64,000 nt of DNA, taken from positions 372,001 to 436,000 of the forward strand of contig NZ_BMSY01000007.1 in assembly GCF_014649395.1 (NCBI RefSeq), read 5' to 3'. Positions within the stretch are counted from its first letter, which is position 1. Each line of letters begins with the position of its first letter. The notes beneath the pieces were generated by a model, which saw nothing but the letters and a program-made list of their open reading frames with translations, was not told the DNA's origin and did not search any database. Positions 30,479 to 38,402 of the stretch are shown piece after piece. Source of the stretch: Streptomyces aureoverticillatus (GTDB lineage Bacteria > Actinomycetota > Actinomycetes > Streptomycetales > Streptomycetaceae). The translations under genes and the position numbers were made by a program.

Positions 30479-32173
30479 ATGACGTCCACGGTGCCCAACG
30501 CCGTCCAGCACACCGACGCGCAGCCGCCGATCACCATGTTCGGGCCGGACTTCCCCTACGCGTACGACGATTTCCTCGCGCACCCCGCGGGCCTCGGCCA
30601 GATACCCGCGACCGAGCACGGCACCGAGGTCGCCGTCATCGGCGGCGGCCTGTCCGGCATCGTGGCCGCGTACGAACTGATGAAGATGGGCCTCAAGCCC
30701 GTCGTGTACGAGGCCGACCAGATCGGCGGCCGCCTTCGCACCGTCGGCTTCGAGGGCTGCGACCCGTCGCTGACCGCCGAGATGGGCGCGATGCGGTTCC
30801 CGCCGTCCTCGACGGCGCTGCAGCACTACATCGACCTGGTGGGCCTCAAGACCCAGCCCTTCCCGAACCCGCTCGCGGAGTCGACGCCTTCGACGGTCGT
30901 CGACCTCAAGGGCGAGTCCCACTACGCGACGTCCGTCGACGACCTTCCGCAGGTCTACCGCGACGTGATGAACGCCTGGAACGCCTGTCTGGAGGAGGGC
31001 GCCGACTTCTCCGACATGAACCGCGCCCTGCGCGAGCGCGACGTACCAAAGATCCGCGAGATCTGGTCGAAGCTCGTCGAGAAGCTCGACAACCAGACCT
31101 TCTACGGCTTCCTCTGCGAGTCCGAGGCGTTCAAGTCCTTCCGGCACCGCGAGATCTTCGGCCAGGTCGGCTTCGGCACCGGCGGCTGGGACACCGACTT
31201 CCCGAACTCCATCCTGGAGATTCTGCGCGTCGTCTACACCGAGGCGGACGACCACCACCGCGGCATCGTCGGCGGCAGCCAGCAGCTCCCGCTGCGCCTG
31301 TGGGAGCGCGAGCCGCAGAAGATCGTGCACTGGGCGCTCGGTACGTCGCTGAGCTCGCTGCACGACGGCGGCGAGCCGAAGCCCGCCGTGACCCGTCTGC
31401 ACCGCACCGCCGGGAACCGCGTCACCGTCACGGACGCGTCCGGCGACATCCGCACCTACCGGGCGGCGATCTTCACCGCCCAGTCCTGGATGCTGCTCTC
31501 CAAGATCGAGTGCGACGACTCGCTGTTCCCCATCGACCACTGGACGGCGATGGAGCGGACCCACTACATGGAGTCCAGCAAGCTCTTCGTGCCGGTCGAC
31601 AGGCCCTTCTGGCTGGACAAGGACGAGGAGACGGGCCGTGACGTCATGTCGATGACGCTCACCGACCGGATGACGCGCGGCACCTACCTCCTCGACAACG
31701 GTCCGGACAAGCCCGCCGTCATCTGCCTCTCCTACACCTGGTGCGACGACAGCCTCAAGTGGCTGCCGCTGTCGGCGAACGAGCGCATGGAGGTCATGCT
31801 CAAGTCGCTCGGCGAGATCTATCCGAAGGTCGACATCCGCAAGCACATCATCGGCAACCCGGTGACCGTGTCCTGGGAGAACGAGCCCTACTTCATGGGC
31901 GCGTTCAAAGCCAACCTGCCGGGCCACTACCGCTACCAGCGGCGCCTGTTCACCCACTTCATGCAGGACCGCCTCCCCGAGGACAAGCGCGGCATCTTCC
32001 TCGCGGGCGACGACATCTCCTGGACGGCCGGCTGGGCCGAGGGCGCCGTGACGACCGCGCTGAACGCCGTGTGGGGCGTCATGCACCACCTCGGCGGCGC
32101 GACGGACGCGACGAACCCCGGGCCCGGCGACCTGTACGACGAGATCGCGCCGGTGGAGCTGCCGGAGGACTGA
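30479..32173 (+). CDS. FAD-dependent L-amino acid 2-monooxygenase (lysine/arginine type, DavB-like)
   Basis: 564-residue flavin amine oxidase fold. The FAD dinucleotide motif VAVIGGGLSGIVAAYE is at about residues 51-66, followed by the GGRLRTV arginine and a C-terminal FAD segment (IFLAGDDISWTAGWAEGA). N-terminal ITMFGPDFPYAYDDFLAHPA and VGFGTGGWDTDFPNS closely resemble Pseudomonas lysine 2-monooxygenase DavB. The reaction would oxidatively decarboxylate the amino acid to an amide. ATG 30479 has AAGGAG upstream and lies 62 nt after the amidase. A tryptophan or arginine enzyme is the alternative. Confidence 0.87.
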   Translation: MTSTVPNAVQHTDAQPPITMFGPDFPYAYDDFLAHPAGLGQIPATEHGTEVAVIGGGLSGIVAAYELMKMGLKPVVYEADQIGGRLRTVGFEGCDPSLTAEMGAMRFPPSSTALQHYIDLVGLKTQPFPNPLAESTPSTVVDLKGESHYATSVDDLPQVYRDVMNAWNACLEEGADFSDMNRALRERDVPKIREIWSKLVEKLDNQTFYGFLCESEAFKSFRHREIFGQVGFGTGGWDTDFPNSILEILRVVYTEADDHHRGIVGGSQQLPLRLWEREPQKIVHWALGTSLSSLHDGGEPKPAVTRLHRTAGNRVTVTDASGDIRTYRAAIFTAQSWMLLSKIECDDSLFPIDHWTAMERTHYMESSKLFVPVDRPFWLDKDEETGRDVMSMTLTDRMTRGTYLLDNGPDKPAVICLSYTWCDDSLKWLPLSANERMEVMLKSLGEIYPKVDIRKHIIGNPVTVSWENEPYFMGAFKANLPGHYRYQRRLFTHFMQDRLPEDKRGIFLAGDDISWTAGWAEGAVTTALNAVWGVMHHLGGATDATNPGPGDLYDEIAPVELPED

Positions 32174-32191
32174 GCCCACGGTCTGGGTGGG

Positions 32192-32213
32192 CGCGGGGCC
32201 CGGCGGCCCCGCG
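32192..32213. terminator. Bidirectional terminator after the monooxygenase
   Basis: CGCGGGGCC (32192-32200), loop CGGC, GGCCCCGCG (32205-32213): a perfect 9-bp stem between convergent genes. Confidence 0.7.
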
Positions 32214-32216
32214 TCC

Positions 32217-33146
32217 TCATATCCCGGCCGCCCGCGCCGCCGCGTACACCTCGGCGGCCACGTCCTTCAGCTCCTCGGCGTCCCGCACGCTCATCTGGAG
32301 GTCGACGAGGATCTCCTCCAGGCCGACCTCGGCGTGCGCGACCAGATCCTCGACGATCTGCTCGACGCTGCCCCGGAGCGGGGCGCGGTCCTTGCCCTCG
32401 TACGGCTTGGGCGTATAGCGGGTGTTCGCCCGCAGCACGCTCTGGATGGGCCTGTCGCGGCCGCGCTCGGCGGCCAGCTCCTGGAGCTTGGCCCACTGCT
32501 CGGCCAGCGCCCGCGCGCCGGACGCGGCGGGCATCCATCCGTCGGCCCGGTCCACGAGCCTGCGCGCGGCGCGCGGGCTGTTGGCGGGCAGCAGGACCGG
32601 GACCGGCCGGGCCGGCTTCGGGCCGACCTCGGCGGGGGCGATGGTCGTCCACTCGCCCTCGTACGCGACCGGGTCCGGGCCCCACACCGCGGCGAGGACG
32701 TCGAGGGTCTCGTCGAGCACCTTGCCGCGCTGCTCGAAGGGGGCGAAGGCCGCGGCCGCGTACTCGTCCGTGGACCAGCCCGTGCCGAGGCCGGCCACGA
32801 GGCGGCCGCCGCTCGCCGCGTCCAGCGAGGCGAGGGAGCGGGCCAGCTGGAACGGCGGGTGCAAGGGGGCCACGAGCACGCTGGTGCCGAGCCGCACCCG
32901 CTCGGTGGCGGCCGCGGCGAGCGTCAGCGTGACCAGCGGGTCGGCGACCGCGCGGTACCCGTCGGGCCAGGGGCGACCCGGGATGCCGTACAGCCCCTGG
33001 GTCGCGGGGTCCGGGAACAGGATCCGCTCGAAGACCCACACGCTGTCGAAGCCGGTCTGCTCGGCGAACCTCGCCACGTCCGGGACGTCGCGTCCCAGGT
33101 CGGTCCACTTCATCTGGGGCAGGCCGAGGCCGAGCCGGGTCGCCAT
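32217..33146 (-). CDS. LLM-class (luciferase-like) F420- or FMN-dependent oxidoreductase
   Basis: 309-residue TIM-barrel protein of the luciferase-like monooxygenase family. Features are MATRLGLGLPQMKW at the start, GFDSVWVFER, RVRLGTSVLVAPLHPPFQLARSLASLD and GGRLVAGLGTGW, the pattern of actinobacterial F420-dependent members. ATG 33146 has GAAGGAG 10-16 nt upstream; the longer frame to 33218 lacks one. The substrate is unknown. It is separated by 85 nt from the DUF5995 gene on the same strand. Confidence 0.88.
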   Translation of the reverse strand: MATRLGLGLPQMKWTDLGRDVPDVARFAEQTGFDSVWVFERILFPDPATQGLYGIPGRPWPDGYRAVADPLVTLTLAAAATERVRLGTSVLVAPLHPPFQLARSLASLDAASGGRLVAGLGTGWSTDEYAAAAFAPFEQRGKVLDETLDVLAAVWGPDPVAYEGEWTTIAPAEVGPKPARPVPVLLPANSPRAARRLVDRADGWMPAASGARALAEQWAKLQELAAERGRDRPIQSVLRANTRYTPKPYEGKDRAPLRGSVEQIVEDLVAHAEVGLEEILVDLQMSVRDAEELKDVAAEVYAAARAAGI

Positions 33147-33231
33147 CGTGGGTGCTCCTTCGCGTTCTCGTCCTTGAGCCGTTCCGGGTTCTTGAGTGGC
33201 AACGTGCCACACGGGCACTGGAGTTCCGTGC

Positions 33232-33921
33232 TCAGTCAGGCAGTGGCGTGAGCAGCATCCGCCCCACGAGTCCCACGGCGTCGTCGAGGCGTCCCCGCAA
33301 CTCCTCCGCCACGTCCGGGAAGTCCCGCAACGCCCACAGCACGCGGGCCGCCGACCACGCCCCGTCGCGGGCGCGGTCCAGGCTCCAGGAGCCGAGCAGG
33401 TGGGTGAGCGGGTCGGCGACCTGGAAGAGGTCGGGGCCCGGCATCAGGTCCTCGCGGATGCGTTCCTCCAGGGAGACGAGGATGTCGCCGACGCGGTCGA
33501 ACTCGTCCTCCAGGTCGGCCGGTTCGCAGCCGAGGCCGTGGCAGGTGTCCACGACGGCGAGCGCCAGGTCATGGCCGATGTGCGCGTTGATCCCCGCGAG
33601 CGCGAACTGCAGGGCCCGTACGCCGGGGTGGCGGCGGAGCTGGAAGAGCGGGCGCCAGCACGCGGGCGGGAGCCGGTCGGCCGCGGCCGCGTCCACGGCC
33701 TCCAAATAGCGTTCGGCGAAGCGCACGTCGAGGGTGACGGCGGCCGCGGCGTCCGGGAACCCTCCGGCGGCGATGCCCCGGCCGACCTCCCGCGTGACCG
33801 CCAGATACACGCGGTTGAAGACGGCGACGCCGTCGCGGTGCGGCCACGCGGCGTCCAGGGCACGCATGCGTGCCACGACTGCGTCGACTTTGTGCTCGGC
33901 CAACCCCTCGGTCTGCGCCAT
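33232..33921 (-). CDS. DUF5995-family protein
   Basis: 229 residues, all-helical in appearance, with FNRVYLAVT, PLFQLRRHPGVRALQFALAGINAHIGHDLALAV and FDRVGDIL segments that define this uncharacterised family. The conserved His in NAHIGHDL and the HGLGCEP Cys suggest a metal or substrate pocket, but no function is known. ATG 33921 is chosen because the extension to 34020 is low-complexity, though no good ribosome site is seen. The gap 33922-34135 holds only a short GGGGC/GCCCC hairpin. Confidence 0.75.
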   Translation of the reverse strand: MAQTEGLAEHKVDAVVARMRALDAAWPHRDGVAVFNRVYLAVTREVGRGIAAGGFPDAAAAVTLDVRFAERYLEAVDAAAADRLPPACWRPLFQLRRHPGVRALQFALAGINAHIGHDLALAVVDTCHGLGCEPADLEDEFDRVGDILVSLEERIREDLMPGPDLFQVADPLTHLLGSWSLDRARDGAWSAARVLWALRDFPDVAEELRGRLDDAVGLVGRMLLTPLPD

Positions 33922-34135
33922 GGGGGCAGGGTCCCAGCCGGGGGGCGAGACTTGGGGGCGGCTGGCAGGCGCTTCCCCAGAAAGGGGGATCCGGCGGGGC
34001 GCCTTGGGCCGCGTTCCCATGGGGCTTCGCCCCTTTCCCCCTTGTCGGCCCTCCGGGCCTCGTCCTCAAACTCCCCCAAGCTCTTAAGGAGCAGGGAGGG
34101 GCCCCTCGACGGGCTGATCTGCTACCGCCGGTCGG

Positions 34136-35518
34136 CTATTTCGGCTGCTCGTCGTCGTACTTGGACGTGCCCTCGTCCAGGAGGGGTTCCTGGGTTCTGA
34201 GGTGGGCGGGAGCGAACGCCCTCAGGACGTGGTAGCCGGTGATGACGACGATCGTGCCCAGGGCGATGCCGCTGAGGGAGAAGTTGTCGGTGAACTTCAG
34301 TGAGACGTTGCCGACGCCGATGATGATGCCCGCGGCGGCCGGGACCAGGTTCAGCGGATTGCGCAGGTCCACCTTGGCGTTGATCCAGATCTGCGCGCCG
34401 AGCAGGCCGATCATGCCGTACAGGATGACCGTGATGCCGCCGAGGACGCCGCCGGGGATCGCGGCGACCACCGCGCCGAACTTGGGGCACAGGCCGAAGA
34501 GGAGGGCGAAGGCGGCGGCCGCCCAGTACGCGGCGGTGGAGTAGACGCGGGTCGCGGCCATCACGCCGATGTTCTCGGAGTACGTCGTGTTGGGCGGCCC
34601 GCCGACCGCGGTGGAGAGCATGGACGCCGCGCCGTCCGCGGAGATCGCGGTGCCGAGCTTGTCGTCGAGGGGGTCGCCGGTCATCTCGCCGACCGCCTTG
34701 ACGTGGCCCGCGTTCTCCGCGACCAGCGCGATCACGACGGGCAGCGCGACGAGGATCGCCGACCACTCGAAGCTCGGCGCGTGGAACGACGGCAGGCCGA
34801 TCCAGTCCGCGGGGCCGACCGCCGACAGGTCCAGGCGCCAGTGGTCGGTCAGCTTGCCGGAGCCGTCCACCGAGTGGATCTTGCCGAAGACGGCGTCCAG
34901 GAGCCAGGACAGGGCGTAGCCGAAGATCAGGCCCAGGAAGATCGCGACCCGTGACCAGAATCCGCGCAGGCACACCACGGCCAAACCGGTGAACAGCATC
35001 ACGAACAGCGCCGTCCACTGGTCCTGCGGCCAGTAGGTGGCCGCCGTGACCGGCGCCAGGTTGAAGCCGATCAGCATCACGACCGCGCCCGTGACGATCG
35101 GCGGCATCGCGGCGTGGATGATCCGCGCCCCGAACCGCTGCACCGCGAGCCCCACCAGGAACAGCGCCGCGCCGACCACGAACACCGCGCCCGTCACCGT
35201 CGCGCTGGAGCCGCCCTGCGCCCGGATCACCGCGGCCACGCCCACGAAGGACAGCGAACAGCCGAGGTAGCTGGGCACCCGGCCGCGCGTGGCGAGCAGG
35301 AAGATGACGGTCGCGACGCCCGACATCATGATCGCGAGGTTCGGGTCGAGGCCCATCAGGACCGGGGCGACGAACGACGCCCCGAACATCGCCACCACGT
35401 GCTGGGCGCCGAGGCCGAAGGTCCGGGGCCAGGAAAGCCGTTCATCGGGGCGGACGACGGCTCCGGGCGCGGGGGTGCGCCCGTCCCCGTGCAGTCTCCA
35501 GCGCACGCCGAGGTCCAT
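34136..35518 (-). CDS. NCS2-family nucleobase permease (uracil/xanthine type)
   Basis: 460 residues with ~12-14 membrane helices. The signature GLGAQHVVAMFGASFVAPVLMG at the first helices and AENAGHVKAVGEMTGDPLDD plus GGPPNTTYSENIG in the middle (conserved Glu and the NxxxT substrate motif) mark the UraA/RutG branch. It imports uracil or a related base by proton symport. The start ATG 35518 fits the family N-terminus (DLGVRWRLHGDG); longer frames to 35626 run through operator-like repeats. It may complement the pyr operon as a salvage route. Confidence 0.9.
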   Translation of the reverse strand: MDLGVRWRLHGDGRTPAPGAVVRPDERLSWPRTFGLGAQHVVAMFGASFVAPVLMGLDPNLAIMMSGVATVIFLLATRGRVPSYLGCSLSFVGVAAVIRAQGGSSATVTGAVFVVGAALFLVGLAVQRFGARIIHAAMPPIVTGAVVMLIGFNLAPVTAATYWPQDQWTALFVMLFTGLAVVCLRGFWSRVAIFLGLIFGYALSWLLDAVFGKIHSVDGSGKLTDHWRLDLSAVGPADWIGLPSFHAPSFEWSAILVALPVVIALVAENAGHVKAVGEMTGDPLDDKLGTAISADGAASMLSTAVGGPPNTTYSENIGVMAATRVYSTAAYWAAAAFALLFGLCPKFGAVVAAIPGGVLGGITVILYGMIGLLGAQIWINAKVDLRNPLNLVPAAAGIIIGVGNVSLKFTDNFSLSGIALGTIVVITGYHVLRAFAPAHLRTQEPLLDEGTSKYDDEQPK

Positions 35519-35544
35519 GGTGAGTTCGCTTTCTGTGCGCGGGT

Positions 35545-35603
35545 GACGAGCCGTGTCGTCGCAGGGACGGGCCGTGTCGTCGAGGGGGACGAGCCGTGTC
35601 GTC
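35545..35603. repeat. Three direct repeats of GACGAGCCGTGTCGTC
   Basis: Copies at 35545-35560, 35566-35581 (one mismatch) and 35588-35603, spaced 21 and 22 bp. They lie upstream of the NCS2 start and abut the palindrome at 35603. The phasing suggests protein binding on one DNA face. Confidence 0.8.
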
Positions 35604-35627
35604 ATGTCGACGATCGGCGTCGACATG
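35603..35627. promoter_or_regulatory. Perfect palindrome between NCS2 permease and alginate-lyase-like gene
   Basis: CATGTCGACG (35603-35612) and CGTCGACATG (35618-35627) are perfect 10-bp inverted arms around ATCGG, in the divergent promoter gap. It is a strong candidate operator for a dimeric repressor. Confidence 0.6.
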
Positions 35628-35723
35628 TTAATGCGACGTCAGGGTGGGTTCTTTCCGGCACTCTTCCGGTACGTTGACATGGCCAGGTCACTGAACATGG
35701 TTCATGTATCTGATTGGAGCGTG

Positions 35724-37022
35724 ATGAGTGCCCGTACCCGCATCGGCGCCCTGCTCACCGCCACGGCCGCCGTCGCCGCCGTACTCGTGACGGCCGTCCC
35801 GGCAGCTCCTGCCCCGGCGGCCCCCTCGGCCGCGGCCGCCGCCAGGCCCGAGGTCCCCGACACCGCCGTCCTCGACGGCAGACGTCTGGCCGACGCCAAG
35901 CGGCGGCTCGACCGGGGTGACCCCCAACTCCGGCGGTCCCTCGGTGACTTGACGCGCCGTGCTGACAAATGGCTCGGCAAGGGCCCGTGGACGGTCGTCG
36001 ACAAGCCGAGGCCCGCGCCCGGTGGAGACCCCCACGACTACCTGAGCCAGGCCCCCTACTGGTGGCCGACCAAGCCCAGGACCCCCGACAACCCCTGGGG
36101 CTGCCCGTACGAGCAGCGTGACGGCGAGCGCAACCCCGAGGTCGACACCGGCACCGACCGCCGCGACGTGGAGAACGTCTTCGACTCGACGTACGAGCTG
36201 GCCCTCGCCTGGTACTACACGGGCGACAAGAAGTACGCCGAGCACGCCGCGAAGATCCTGCGCACCTGGTTCCTGGACCCGGCGACGCGGATGAACCCGA
36301 ACCTGAACCACGGGCAGTTCATCCCGTGCAAGTACGACGGCCGGGCCATCGGCATCATCGACTTCTCGCAGTCGTACACCTCGGTGGTCGACGCCCTCGC
36401 CGTCCTCGGCACGGGTGCACCGGGCTGGACGAAGTCCGACCGCACGAAGATGTCGTCCTGGACCAGGAGCTTCCAGAAGTGGCTGGTGGACAGCGACTTC
36501 GGCAAGCAGGAGGCCGCCGCGAAGAACAACCACGGCACCTTCTACGACATGCAGCTCGCCGCCCTCGCGTACGCCAACGGCGACAAACGGCTCGCGCGCC
36601 AGACCGTCCTGAACGCGCGCGCCAAGCGCATCGACCCGCAGATCGCCGCCGACGGCAGCCAACCCCAGGAGCTGACCCGCACCCGCAGCTGGCACTACTC
36701 GACGTTTGACCTGGTCGCGTACACGCGCCTCGCCGACATCGGCAGGCGCGTCGGCGTGAACCTGTGGGCGTACGAAGGCCCCGACGGGCAGAGCCTGTTC
36801 AAGGCCGTGGACTATCTTTTGCCCGCCGCGACCGGCGCCGCGAAGTGGCCGCACCCCGAGCTGGAGTTCCGCCGGTACGCGGCGAGCGACATCGTGCACG
36901 CCGCCGCCGACGCCGGTTCGGCCACCGCGAAGGCGGCGGTGCCGAAGCTGGAGACACCGCCCGGCGGCGACCTGTGGGCGCTGCGCCCGGCGGCGGAGCA
37001 GCTGGACTCGATCACGGGCTGA
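35724..37022 (+). CDS. Secreted alginate-lyase-domain protein
   Basis: 432 residues. The N-terminal signal peptide runs from MSARTRIGALLTATAAVAAVL to a PAAPSAAAAARPEV cleavage zone. The catalytic part is an alpha/alpha-toroid type alginate lyase domain: SQAPYWWPTKP, the NNHGTFYD motif with the conserved Asn-His pair, and RSWHYSTFDLVAYTRLAD. It should cleave uronate-containing polysaccharide outside the cell; the true substrate is not shown. ATG 35724 has GGAG 5-8 nt upstream. It ends 7 nt from the convergent MFS gene. Confidence 0.87.
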   Translation: MSARTRIGALLTATAAVAAVLVTAVPAAPAPAAPSAAAAARPEVPDTAVLDGRRLADAKRRLDRGDPQLRRSLGDLTRRADKWLGKGPWTVVDKPRPAPGGDPHDYLSQAPYWWPTKPRTPDNPWGCPYEQRDGERNPEVDTGTDRRDVENVFDSTYELALAWYYTGDKKYAEHAAKILRTWFLDPATRMNPNLNHGQFIPCKYDGRAIGIIDFSQSYTSVVDALAVLGTGAPGWTKSDRTKMSSWTRSFQKWLVDSDFGKQEAAAKNNHGTFYDMQLAALAYANGDKRLARQTVLNARAKRIDPQIAADGSQPQELTRTRSWHYSTFDLVAYTRLADIGRRVGVNLWAYEGPDGQSLFKAVDYLLPAATGAAKWPHPELEFRRYAASDIVHAAADAGSATAKAAVPKLETPPGGDLWALRPAAEQLDSITG

Positions 37023-37029
37023 GGCCGCC

Positions 37030-38253
37030 TCAGCCCTTGCGGTCGACCGTCTTCGCCTGAGGGGCGGGCGCCTGCGCGGACGCCCGCCCTTCCGTGCGCA
37101 GCACCCCGGCGAACGCCATGAGCCCGCACGCGAGCACGGTGACCAGGCCGAAGGAGGCCACCAGGCTCGTCGCGTCGGCGAGCGCGCCGATCGCCGACGG
37201 CGCGATCAGGCTCGACGTGTACGTGATGGTGGCCACGCCCGCGATGGCCTGGCTGGGGTTGGGGCCGCTGCGCCCGGCCGCCGCGAAGGCCAGCGGCACG
37301 ACGACGGCGATGCCGAGGCCCATCAGGGCGAAGCCGGTCATGGCGAGGGCCGCGTGCGGCGCCGTCACCACGAGGAGGCCGCCGAGCGCGGCGCACGCCC
37401 CGCCCACGCGCACCGTGCGCACCGCGCCGAACCGGTCCACCACCTTGTCGCCGACGAGGCGGGCGACGGCCATCGTCAGCGTGAAGCCCGTGGTGCACGC
37501 GGCGGCCAGGCCCGCCGAGGAGTCGAGCACGTCCTTCAGATACACCGCGGACCAGTCCAGGCTCGCCCCTTCCGCGAACACGGCGCAGAAGCCGACCGTG
37601 CCGATGAGCAGCGCCGACTTCGGCGGCAGCGTGAAGCGCGGCGGCGGTTCCTCCTCCGGCGCGCTGCGCAGGTCGAGTACGCCTTGGCAGGCGACGAGGC
37701 CGGCCGCGGTGAGCACCGCGGCGGCCAGCGCGTGGTGCACGCGCGCGTCCGCGCCCAGGTGCGCCGCGACCGTGCCGCCCGCCGAGCCGAGCAGGGCACC
37801 CACGCTCCACATGCCGTGCAGACCGGACATGATGGACTTCTCCATGCGGGTCTCGATCTCGACGCCGAGCGCGTTCATCGCCACATCCGCCATGCCGGAC
37901 GTGGCGCCGTACACGAACAGCGCCGCGCAGAGCGTGACCAGGTTCGGCGCGAGCGAGGGAAGCGTGAGCGCCAGGGTCCACAGCGCGAGCAGCCCGCGCA
38001 GCGCGGCGCGGGCGCCGAAGTGGTGGCTCACCCAGCCGGCCAGCGGCATCGCCACCGAGGCGCCGATCGCCGGGAACGCGAGCGCGAGACCGAGCATGCC
38101 GGCGCTCAGGTCGGCGTGGTCCTGGACCCATGGCACCCGGGTCGCGAACGATCCGGCGACCGCGCCGTGCACGCAGAAGATGACCGCGACCGCGAGCCGC
38201 GCCCGGCTCAACTGCGGCTTGCCGTAAACCACTTGGCCCTGCCCCTCACTCAT
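37030..38253 (-). CDS. MFS transporter
   Basis: 407 residues with about 12 hydrophobic helices and an N-terminal half marked by GAVAGSFATRVPWVQDHADLS and LHGMWSVGALLGSAGG, typical of a sugar-related MFS subgroup often linked with ROK regulators. ATG 38253 has GGAGGGCGGAG upstream; the longer frame to 38415 is not protein-like and overlaps the ROK gene. It is divergent from the ROK gene across a perfect inverted repeat, so it is probably its target. The substrate is unknown, perhaps a sugar. Confidence 0.87.
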   Translation of the reverse strand: MSEGQGQVVYGKPQLSRARLAVAVIFCVHGAVAGSFATRVPWVQDHADLSAGMLGLALAFPAIGASVAMPLAGWVSHHFGARAALRGLLALWTLALTLPSLAPNLVTLCAALFVYGATSGMADVAMNALGVEIETRMEKSIMSGLHGMWSVGALLGSAGGTVAAHLGADARVHHALAAAVLTAAGLVACQGVLDLRSAPEEEPPPRFTLPPKSALLIGTVGFCAVFAEGASLDWSAVYLKDVLDSSAGLAAACTTGFTLTMAVARLVGDKVVDRFGAVRTVRVGGACAALGGLLVVTAPHAALAMTGFALMGLGIAVVVPLAFAAAGRSGPNPSQAIAGVATITYTSSLIAPSAIGALADATSLVASFGLVTVLACGLMAFAGVLRTEGRASAQAPAPQAKTVDRKG

Positions 38254-38296
38254 CCGCTCCGCCCTCCACCGTCCCCTCCGGGACCGCCGCAGTAAA

Positions 38297-38319
38297 CTAT
38301 CAGGAACCCTGCCTGATAG
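38297..38319. promoter_or_regulatory. Candidate ROK operator
   Basis: CTATCAGG (38297-38304) and CCTGATAG (38312-38319) are perfect inverted arms with a 7-nt centre, in the MFS/ROK divergent gap. The arms resemble the TTCAGG/CCTGAA boxes reported for ROK-family repressors. Confidence 0.65.
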
Positions 38320-38402
38320 AAGAGGGTCAGGGAACCGAATAACGCGTGCTGCGCCGACGCCGCCCCGACGGACCGGCGCGGGCGCTGTGGAAGGATCCCG
38401 CC

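Noticed and set aside
35519-35626. Longer N-terminus for the NCS2 permease (MSTPIVDM start)
   Set aside because: It would translate the operator-like repeats and palindrome, and family members begin near DLGVRW.
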